NCBI RefSeq assembly: GCF_001953885.1
Contig: NZ_MQUS01000003.1
Location: 248,001 to 312,000, forward strand
DNA: 64,000 nucleotides
Reading direction: 5' to 3'
DNA from: Streptomyces sp. IMTB 2501
Lineage (GTDB): Bacteria > Actinomycetota > Actinomycetes > Streptomycetales > Streptomycetaceae
Notes under the pieces: generated by a model
Seen by the model: the letters and a program-made list of their open reading frames with translations, nothing else
The model's database searches: none
What the model was told of the DNA's origin: nothing
Program-made: the position numbers and the translations under genes
Shown here: one piece after another, positions 57,762-64,000 of the stretch
How the letters are laid out: each line of letters starts with the position of its first letter
Position numbering within the stretch: position 1 is the first letter of the stretch

Positions 57762-59329
57762 TGCCGCGCCTCCTTGTGTCGCGTAGGAACTGAGGAATCG
57801 TCAGTTGAGGTGAACTCGGCGCTTTTTGCATGCATCCGGGCGTCCGTATCGAACAGCTCATGCTCGGTCGGATGCAGGATGTGCTGGGTGATGAAGCTCC
57901 GACCTGCGACTTTCCACAGGCCCCGGCCCTTGGTCAGGGCGGACACGGCCTGGGTTTCGACACCGGTCAGGCCGAGCAGCGACGCGGCGGCGGCGAGCTG
58001 GTCGGGCTCCTGGCGGTAGATGATGCGGGTGGAGCAGTCGGCGAGTAGGCCCTCGGCCAGCACCCGGCCGCGTGAGCCGGCGTCGCCCGCGCTCAGCAGA
58101 TCGCTGAGGCGGTGGATGACCATTAGGTTGGCGATGCCGAGCCCTCGGCTGAGCTTCCACTGGCTCTGCATGCGCTCCAGCAGGCCGACGTGCCTCATCA
58201 CGCGCCATGCCTCGTCGTAGATCACCCAGCGCCGGCCGCCGTCCGGATCGGCGAGCGCGGACTCCATCCAGGCGCTCGCGCAGGTCATAGCCAGGACCAG
58301 CGCGGTGTCGTCGCCCGAGCCGCCGAGGCGGGAGAGGTCGATGGACAGCATCGGGGTGGTCGGGTCGAAGGCCACGGTCGAGGGCGCGTCGAACATGCCG
58401 CTCAAGTCGCCGTGGACCAGACGGCGCAGGGCATGCGCGAGGTCCTGCGAGGCGGCACCCATGCGCCCGGCCTGGTCGCCGAGAGCCCGGTCGAGGAGCT
58501 CGGGCGAGCCGAGCGTGTGCGCGATCTCGCCGAGCAGGGGCACGGTGCCCCTTGCCTCGGCTTCGGTGACGACCAGGTCCAGCGCGAGATCGAGGGCCGT
58601 GTGTTCCATCGGCTGGAGATCGCGCTTCAGCACGGTGCGCGCGAGGCCGGCCAGGAGCAGGAGACGGCGCTTGCGGACCTCGGTCGACCAGTCGTCCTCG
58701 CTCACCGCGGCGGGCCGGGCCGGAGCATCCAGGGGGTTCAGCCTGCCCGGGAGCCCCGGCCCCAGCGCGATGCTGTAGCCGCCGAGAGCCTGCGCGACGG
58801 CCGTCCACTCACCCTTGGGGTCGCAGGGCACGTAGACCCGGTAACCGTGGGCGATCGCCCGGGTGGCGATGGACTTGGCCAGCGCGGACTTGCCCATGCC
58901 GATGATCCCGGCCAGGACCGCGTTGGGGTTGGTGAAGCCCTCGATCCGGCCGCTGCTGTACAGCGAGAACGGGTCGTAGCAGAACGCGGCCTCCGCGTGG
59001 ACATCGCGGCCGATGAAGATGCCCTCCGCGCCCAGGCCGCCCTCGGCGAGGAACGGGTAGGCCGCGGACACGGTGGCGGTGGTCATCCGGTGGGCGGGCA
59101 GGCTGAGCTTGCAGCCGCGTGCCGAGGAGGAGCCGGGGCGTCCGGACGGCGGATAGGTCGGCCGCAGCTCCGGGTCGAGGGCCTCCTCGTCGCGGCGCTT
59201 GGGCGGGGCTCCGGCGAGGCGGGCCTGGCGTCGGGCCTCGGCGAAACCGGCGCGGGCGGCGCGTTGCTCGGCGCGTGATGCCTTGTGGGGGATGAACAGG
59301 TGGGAGGCGCTGGCGCGGGTGCGGGGCAT
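57758..59329 (-). CDS. VirB4/TraE-like conjugation ATPase (C-terminal ATPase part)
   Basis: 523 residues from ATG 59329 (GGAGAACC upstream). AAA/RecA-type core: P-loop IIGMGKSALAK near 142-152, PCDPKGEWTAVAQALGG, Walker B WVIYDEAWRVM, VIHRLSDLLSAGD and CSTRIIYRQEPDQL, as in VirB4/TraC. The VirB4 N-terminal domain is missing here and is instead represented by the separate SCO6880-like protein, an arrangement typical of actinobacterial systems. It energises the secretion channel. Confidence 0.9.
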   Translation of the reverse strand: MPRTRASASHLFIPHKASRAEQRAARAGFAEARRQARLAGAPPKRRDEEALDPELRPTYPPSGRPGSSSARGCKLSLPAHRMTTATVSAAYPFLAEGGLGAEGIFIGRDVHAEAAFCYDPFSLYSSGRIEGFTNPNAVLAGIIGMGKSALAKSIATRAIAHGYRVYVPCDPKGEWTAVAQALGGYSIALGPGLPGRLNPLDAPARPAAVSEDDWSTEVRKRRLLLLAGLARTVLKRDLQPMEHTALDLALDLVVTEAEARGTVPLLGEIAHTLGSPELLDRALGDQAGRMGAASQDLAHALRRLVHGDLSGMFDAPSTVAFDPTTPMLSIDLSRLGGSGDDTALVLAMTCASAWMESALADPDGGRRWVIYDEAWRVMRHVGLLERMQSQWKLSRGLGIANLMVIHRLSDLLSAGDAGSRGRVLAEGLLADCSTRIIYRQEPDQLAAAASLLGLTGVETQAVSALTKGRGLWKVAGRSFITQHILHPTEHELFDTDARMHAKSAEFTSTDDSSVPTRHKEARQ

Positions 59330-59356
59330 GAACGGTTCTCCAGACGGATGGCAGGG

Positions 59357-59809
59357 TCAGTGGCGGATCAGGCCGGTGAATGGAGCGTGGAGGTCGGCCG
59401 GGGTGGTGCGGCGGCGGACCAGGTGCGCGGTGCGCTGGTGGCGCTGGCAGATGGTCAGCTCCGGTGCGCCTTCTGGCAGGCCGGCCTGGCACGCTTCGCG
59501 GTCGAGGACCTCGCCGGAGCCGGGTCGGGGGGCCGCGTGGTAGGCGGCGTGGACGTGGTCGGCGGCCTGCCAGATCCGGGTGCGGGCGGCGCTGAGCTGG
59601 TCGCCTACGATCGGCACGAGCCGGCCTGTGCGGGCGGCGTGGGCGTCGAGCAGGCCGTGCAGCGAGACGAGGTGGGCGTGCAGGGCGTCCAACTCGGCGC
59701 GGGTGGTGACGAGGGGACCGCCTGGCACGTTGAGCGCGCGGTGGAAGTCGAGCGCGGCGGTGGCGAAGGGCACGAAGTCCTGCGCGGTCGGGCTGGCGGT
59801 GCGGGACAT
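59357..59809 (-). CDS. Hypothetical protein between VirB4-like and SCO6880-like genes
   Basis: 150 residues from ATG 59809. Helical region (FVPFATAALDFHRALNVPGG, ELDALHAHLVSLHGLLDAHA, IVGDQLSAARTRIWQAADHV) then CQRHQRTAHLVRRRT. Always-helical small proteins in this position might be channel accessories. Not recognised. Confidence 0.68.
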   Translation of the reverse strand: MSRTASPTAQDFVPFATAALDFHRALNVPGGPLVTTRAELDALHAHLVSLHGLLDAHAARTGRLVPIVGDQLSAARTRIWQAADHVHAAYHAAPRPGSGEVLDREACQAGLPEGAPELTICQRHQRTAHLVRRRTTPADLHAPFTGLIRH

Positions 59810-59843
59810 GGGGGTGCTCTTTCGGAAGGGAGGAGGACCGGCA

Positions 59844-61316
59844 TCAGGCGGCGAGGGCGAGCGGCATGGCGGCGGCGGTGAACGCTTCGGCCTGCTGCCA
59901 GGCGAGCGGCCTGAGGTCGAGCTGGGCGCCGACCGCCGCGGTCTCCACGACCGCGCAGGCGGAACGAAGCTCCTTCTCGGAGTCGGCCGAGACGGTCAGC
60001 AGGCCGGTCAGGGCGACATCCGCGTGGCCCGCGATGAGCTGGCGCTCACGGGACTTGATGTCCTGGTACTCGATGGAGTCCGCCTCGGAGTCGACCTGGC
60101 CGCGCCGCGCACGCTCGGCGGCGTCCGCGATCACGCTGGCCTTCTTGCGCTGGACATCGCGCAGGGCGGCGTCCAGCCCCTTCGGCTCGTACGACAGCGA
60201 CAGGGTCCGCCGCACCCCGGCGGTGAACAGCAGCTGGTGCAGGAAGCCCGCCGACGTCTCGGTGCGGGGCCAGTTCTCCACCCAGTACGTCGAGTGGACG
60301 GCGGAGTCGGTCGCGATGTGGTCCGACTTCTCGACGACCACGACCGGGCCGGCAGCGGCGGGGTCAGCCTCGGGACGTCCGGAGGAGGACCAACGGTCCA
60401 GCGCGGCAAGGGCCTTGGGGTCGTATGCCGTTCGCACGACTGCCGCGATCTCGTGGGCGGTGAGCCAGCCGGTGGGGTTGAGCCCGGCGGTGCGCGCGGC
60501 CTGGTCGAAGGTCGAGGTCAACTGTGCCAGGACGCTGAAGGATCCGGCCAGACCGCCTCCGGCCTGGTTGATCAGGCGCCTGGCGGCCTTGGCGTCCAGC
60601 GAGATGGCGACGTACGCCTCGTGCGGAGCCGCAGCCGGGCCCGCATTCTGGATCAGCTCGCTGTAGACCTGGCCAGCCACCGGGGCATCGGGCTGGCCGT
60701 GCTCCTCCCAGTACCGGCGCAGCGCGTCGCCAGAGTCCGGCACGGTGCGCTCGATCACCTGGACCCGGGCGACCTGACCGGTGCGGGCCAACGCGGCGAG
60801 GGCACGCCCCCAGCCGTTGACGTTGGCGTTTTGGGTGCCCGGGTCGAGCAGCGCGTAGGCGCGGGAGGACACCTTGACGACGGCAGTCAACGTGCCGGTG
60901 TGGGGGTTGTGGACCGCCCCGTACCGGCGGTCGGGCGCGGTGACCACGCGCAGGCTGGCTGCGGTGCCGGGCAGGTGGAGGAGTCCTTCGCGGATCGGGC
61001 GGCGGGAGGGCCGGGCGAGCCAGATCAGCTGGCCCCGCATCCGGCGGAGCGCGTACCGGGTGACGATCGGAGCCCAGTCGGCCAAGGCTCGGCCTCGGTA
61101 GCGGACGAAGACGAGCAGGGCGATGGCGGCCCAAGCGGGGATGAGTTCGAGAGCGCCGACCACACCACGGGCGAGGATCACGGCGAGCAGGAGCAGGCCG
61201 GTGAGGCTCACGACGATCAGCTGCGGCGCGGTCAGGCCGAGCAGGATGCCGCGCCTGCTGCGGTGCGGGAACTTCACGGTGGCCGTGCTGGCTTCGGCCT
61301 GGGGGTTGTCAGACAT
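59844..61316 (-). CDS. SCO6880-family type IV secretion protein (PrgI-VirB4 N-terminal like)
   Basis: 490 residues from ATG 61316. Two N-terminal membrane helices (APQLIVVSLTGLLLLAVILA, ELIPAWAAIALLVFV) in a PrgI-like segment (VKFPHRSRRGILLGLT), then a soluble domain: LRVVTAPDRRYGAVHNPHTG, SELIQNAGPAAAPHEAYVAI, FLHQLLFTAGVRRTLSLSYE, ALRDVQRKKASVIADAAERA. This is the SCO6880-like membrane partner of the VirB4-like ATPase in Streptomyces conjugative systems. It likely anchors the ATPase at the inner membrane. Confidence 0.88.
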   Translation of the reverse strand: MSDNPQAEASTATVKFPHRSRRGILLGLTAPQLIVVSLTGLLLLAVILARGVVGALELIPAWAAIALLVFVRYRGRALADWAPIVTRYALRRMRGQLIWLARPSRRPIREGLLHLPGTAASLRVVTAPDRRYGAVHNPHTGTLTAVVKVSSRAYALLDPGTQNANVNGWGRALAALARTGQVARVQVIERTVPDSGDALRRYWEEHGQPDAPVAGQVYSELIQNAGPAAAPHEAYVAISLDAKAARRLINQAGGGLAGSFSVLAQLTSTFDQAARTAGLNPTGWLTAHEIAAVVRTAYDPKALAALDRWSSSGRPEADPAAAGPVVVVEKSDHIATDSAVHSTYWVENWPRTETSAGFLHQLLFTAGVRRTLSLSYEPKGLDAALRDVQRKKASVIADAAERARRGQVDSEADSIEYQDIKSRERQLIAGHADVALTGLLTVSADSEKELRSACAVVETAAVGAQLDLRPLAWQQAEAFTAAAMPLALAA

Positions 61317-61385
61317 GGCGGTTCCAGACAGTGGGAGTGGGCGGGAAGGGGCGGAAGGCGCGGCGCTCTTCTGGAGGGCATCGCA
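61317..61385 (-). repeat. Leader repeat, copy 4
   Basis: Contains GATGCCCTCCAGAAGAGCGC and CTGGAACCGCC joined to the ATG of the SCO6880-like gene. Shares the AGAAGAGCGCCGCGC block with copy 2. Confidence 0.5.
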
Positions 61386-61459
61386 GGACTCCGTCTCGGG
61401 TGGTCGGAGGGAAGGGGGGCGGGCTGGAGGGACGCAGCCCGCCCCTGGGGGGTGGTGGG

Positions 61460-62854
61460 TCAGGACCCGGACGGCGGCTGGTTGGGGTAGACCCAGTTCG
61501 TCGGAGTCGGGGAGCCGGTCGCCGACGGACCGGTGGAGAGCGGCGGCGGTGCGGCGGGACCGCTGGGCGACACGGCACCTGCGCGGGTCAAGCTGCTGCC
61601 CGGAGTCGACGCACCAGCGGGCTGGGCGGCGGAGGGAGCAACCCCCTCAGAGCCTCCTGCTTCGGTGTCGGCAGGCCGCGTGATCAGCGCAGGGATGCCG
61701 GGGCGCTGGATCAGCGCGCGGCCCTTGTCGCCGGAGGCGTTCGGGTCCTCGCCGTACCGGAAAGTGGTCCGCGGCTTCGGGGGGCCGGCGTCGATGCCCT
61801 CCTTGCTCAGGTTGCCGCCGGTGGGGTTGATGCCGGAGGCGACACCGTCGCTGCCCGCGCCGGGGACCCGGCTCGGCCCCTGCGGAGCAGGAGTGCCGGT
61901 GCTGGCCTGCAGCGCGAGGCTGCCCGCGGTCTTCGCGGCCCCTGCGGCGACCGCCATGCCGGCGACGCCGGTACGGTGCAGGTCGTCGTGTCCGCCGCCG
62001 TCACTCGCCCAGTGGACGAACTTGTAGGTGGCGTAGGGGCAGAGGAGGACTAGAACCATCACGACGATGCCGGCCATTGCGTCGGACAGGGCGGCCATTC
62101 CGTCCTTGGCGTCGGACTTGCCCATGGCCGAGACGCCGATCAGGAAGACCACGGTCATCAGCAGTTTTGACACGACGAGGGTGGCGGTGGCTTCGGTCCA
62201 GCCCCTCCGCCAGCGTTTGGCGACCTCCCAGCCGCCGCCGGATCCGGCGAAGACCGCGAGGGCGACCATGATCAGGACGCCGACCTTGCGGGCGACCATC
62301 ACGCCCCAGTACATGAAGGCGCCGATCGCGCAGCCGAGGGCGACCAGGGCTGGGACGCCCCAGCCGAGGCCGTACATCGGCCCCAACTCGTTGACCTTGA
62401 TGACGCGGCGGATCGCGTCGTCCACGGAGCTGTTGGCTGCTTGGAACAGGCCGTCGGACAGGGCGTCGACCACCGTGATGGCCACGGAGGTGAAGGCGAC
62501 GGCGCAGAAGGAGAAGAGGACGCCGGTCATCGTGCCGATCGCTGCTTGAGCGAGGGCGCGTTCGTCGCGTCGCCAGGCCGCGAACATCAACTGGATGCAG
62601 AACGTGCCGACGGTCAGGGCGAGGCCGATGGGCAACAGCAGCTCGTAGTTGTCCCGGAACCATCCGGCGTTGAGATCGATGGCGGTGGTTTCGTTGACGG
62701 CCTTGGCGGCGAGGTCGGCCGCGCTGGCGGCCAGCTCACCCGCAGACTTCGCGATCCACGCCCCGATGCCGTCGGTGACGGACCCAGCGGGGTTGGTGGC
62801 GAAGTCGACAGCGCCGCAGACCTTGTCCATCAGCGGAAAGTCGCAGACTCCCAT
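61460..62854 (-). CDS. VirB6/TrbL-like polytopic membrane protein
   Basis: 464 residues from ATG 62854 (AAGGAGGT). About six membrane helices: LLLPIGLALTVGTFCIQLMF, TMTGVLFSFCAVAFTSVAIT, VPALVALGCAIGAFMYWGVM, VGVLIMVALAVFAG, LLMTVVFLIGVSAM, AGIVVMVLVLLCPYATY. The C-terminal 150 residues are Pro/Gly/Ser-rich and disordered. This topology and neighbourhood identify the VirB6-type inner-membrane channel component. Confidence 0.88.
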   Translation of the reverse strand: MGVCDFPLMDKVCGAVDFATNPAGSVTDGIGAWIAKSAGELAASAADLAAKAVNETTAIDLNAGWFRDNYELLLPIGLALTVGTFCIQLMFAAWRRDERALAQAAIGTMTGVLFSFCAVAFTSVAITVVDALSDGLFQAANSSVDDAIRRVIKVNELGPMYGLGWGVPALVALGCAIGAFMYWGVMVARKVGVLIMVALAVFAGSGGGWEVAKRWRRGWTEATATLVVSKLLMTVVFLIGVSAMGKSDAKDGMAALSDAMAGIVVMVLVLLCPYATYKFVHWASDGGGHDDLHRTGVAGMAVAAGAAKTAGSLALQASTGTPAPQGPSRVPGAGSDGVASGINPTGGNLSKEGIDAGPPKPRTTFRYGEDPNASGDKGRALIQRPGIPALITRPADTEAGGSEGVAPSAAQPAGASTPGSSLTRAGAVSPSGPAAPPPLSTGPSATGSPTPTNWVYPNQPPSGS

Positions 62855-62881
62855 GGCGATACCTCCTTTCTGGGGCTGAGG

Positions 62882-63571
62882 TCAGGGCGCGACGGCCGAC
62901 AGGACACCGGCCAGGGCGCAGGGCTGGGAGGGGCGGCACTGGACCGCGAGGGTGGTGACGCGGTTCTCGGCGCCGCCGTGCGGCGAGCCGTTCCAGGCGA
63001 TCGACTGTTTGCCGGAAACCGTCACGGCGTAGACGTACGCGGTGGTGATCGCCCCGGGGTCCGCCTGGAGGGCCTGGGTGAACGAGTCGGGGAAGTGCGC
63101 CTCGTTCACGATGGCGGTGGCGAACTGGCCGTTGGCGGCCATCTCCTTCCACAGCACGGGCGAGGGGACGAGTGCGTCGACCGAGGCGGTGTCGGCGTAC
63201 TTGGGCTCGCTGGTCAGCCACTTGTGCAGGGCGGCCAGCAGCTCGTGCTGGGAGTAGGCGCGGGTGTCGTACGACCACAGCGCTGCGGCTGCGGCCTTAC
63301 CGAAGGTGATCGGGTCGTGCGTGGACGGGGGAACGGGCAGGTCTCCGCGGCTGTCGTGCGGAGGTGACGAAGCGGAAGCAGGAGTGGTCGGGGAGGACGA
63401 GGAAGCCGAACTCACGTGCGGCGTAGGAGCCTTGGATGAGCTCCTGCCGTCGCGGGTGAGGTAGGCGGCCAGGGCAGCGAGGACGACGAGCACCACCAGG
63501 ACAGCAGTGCCGAGCAGCGCCCGGCGGCGCACGCGAGATGCGCCGCCGGGGTTCGTGGATCGGGGAGCCAT
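62882..63571 (-). CDS. VirB8-like bitopic membrane protein
   Basis: 229 residues from ATG 63571, overlapping the upstream stop (TGATGG). A basic N-terminus (RVRRRALL) precedes one membrane helix (TAVLVVLVVLAALAAYL), then a Ser/Pro linker and an external NTF2-like domain (FGKAAAAALWSYDTRAYSQH, LLAALHKWLTSEPKYADTAS, AYVYAVTVSGKQSIAW, LAVQCRPSQPCALAGVLSAV). This is the VirB8/TcpC layout of Gram-positive secretion channels. Confidence 0.82.
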   Translation of the reverse strand: MAPRSTNPGGASRVRRRALLGTAVLVVLVVLAALAAYLTRDGRSSSKAPTPHVSSASSSSPTTPASASSPPHDSRGDLPVPPSTHDPITFGKAAAAALWSYDTRAYSQHELLAALHKWLTSEPKYADTASVDALVPSPVLWKEMAANGQFATAIVNEAHFPDSFTQALQADPGAITTAYVYAVTVSGKQSIAWNGSPHGGAENRVTTLAVQCRPSQPCALAGVLSAVAP

Positions 63572-63879
63572 CAGTGGACCTGCGTCCCCAGCGTGCTGAA
63601 GAACGCCACCACACCGTTCGCGGCACCCAGCAGGAGGGCCGCGCCGGCACTGACCAGCACGCCCTTCTTGCCGTTGGCCTCGGCCTGGTGGCCGCCGGAG
63701 TGGTGGCCCCAGGCCCACACACCCGCGCTGACGGCGAGCGCGCCGACCACGGCGACGATTCCGAAGAGGTTGATCGAGCCCATCACCTGCTTGAGGACCG
63801 CCAAGCCCGGCAGCCCGCCCCCGTTCGGCTTGATCCCGGGGTCGTAGGCGAGCTGGACGACCTTGTCGGCGAGATACAT
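63571..63879 (-). CDS. DUF6112-like small membrane protein (pilin-like, VirB2 position)
   Basis: 102 residues from ATG 63879 with GGAG eight bases upstream. Two membrane helices (INLFGIVAVVGALAVSAGVW, GVLVSAGAALLLGAANGVVA) separated by a charged loop (HHSGGHQAEANGKKG). The size and topology match VirB2-like components. It is the first complete transfer gene in the window; the operon may begin upstream, beyond base 64000. The region 63880-64000 holds only the leader and a GCCGCGagaatCCGCGGC inverted repeat at the very end. Confidence 0.8.
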   Translation of the reverse strand: MYLADKVVQLAYDPGIKPNGGGLPGLAVLKQVMGSINLFGIVAVVGALAVSAGVWAWGHHSGGHQAEANGKKGVLVSAGAALLLGAANGVVAFFSTLGTQVH

Positions 63880-64000
63880 GATTGTGAACTCCAGTTCGAT
63901 TTAGTGCACGCCAAAGCCCGAGGGGGCCAACGTCGGTGCAGGAAGGGGGAGGGAGAGAAGAGCCGGTCAGACGACTCGGCGGGCCGCGAGAATCCGCGGC

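Overview
The DNA is high-GC, uses GTG and TTG starts often, and carries families typical of Streptomyces or a close relative (WhiB, DUF397 beside an XRE/DUF5753 regulator, AfsR-like STAND ATPases, DUF2637, DUF317, SCO6880-type transfer proteins). It is mostly accessory and mobile DNA. No rRNA, tRNA or CRISPR array was seen.

Layout. 0-2.5 kb: an exported-protein operon (secreted protein, lipoprotein, membrane-anchored protein) and the start of another secreted protein, followed by about 1.3 kb of nearly gene-free DNA. 3.8-11.3 kb: a conflict or signalling island with two STAND NTPases. The first STAND and a small nearby protein share a short glutamine-centred motif resembling bacterial amyloid-signalling (RHIM-like) sequences. 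The second follows a small membrane protein with a Gly/Thr repeat tail. A formyltransferase and a DNA-ligase remnant lie between. 11.7-15.9 kb: DUF397 plus XRE/DUF5753 on the minus strand and a six-gene overlapping operon of small proteins on the plus strand, ending in a terminator. 16.1-22.4 kb: two nucleotide-sugar epimerases, an HD protein, an unknown 442-residue protein, a DegT aminotransferase and a GT2 glycosyltransferase, probably making and transferring an amino sugar. 22.5-25.1 kb: a transposase remnant, an excisionase-like protein and a tyrosine integrase with an inserted LacI-type helix-turn-helix. 25.2-28.7 kb: an XRE, ImmA-type protease, polytopic membrane protein and amidohydrolase operon.

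29.2-36.5 kb is a replication and mobilisation module: a DnaD-like initiator with in-gene tandem heptamers, a DnaC-like loader, a WhiB protein, a DUF2637 membrane protein whose gene is packed with CGGTCA/TGACCG motifs, a MobC-like protein whose 5' end holds two long perfect inverted repeats (oriT candidate), and a relaxase with an intact His triad. 36.5-40.2 kb is a Gabija-like OLD nuclease plus UvrD-like helicase pair. From 63.9 kb down to 40.4 kb a long minus-strand transfer operon encodes pilin-like, VirB8-, VirB6-, VirB4- and VirD4-like parts of a type IV secretion system, with many lineage-specific accessory proteins, two catalytically degenerate relaxase paralogues, a broken cytosine methyltransferase and a DUF317 gene with an in-frame stop. 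Two families of non-coding direct repeats are spread through this operon.

Taken together the 29-64 kb part reads as an integrative conjugative element or conjugative plasmid of the actinobacterial type IV kind, carrying a defence system. Whether the integrase at 23.4 kb belongs to it cannot be decided here: xis and int point right, and in pSAM2-like elements that would place the attachment site just after int (about 25.1 kb) and that element to the left.
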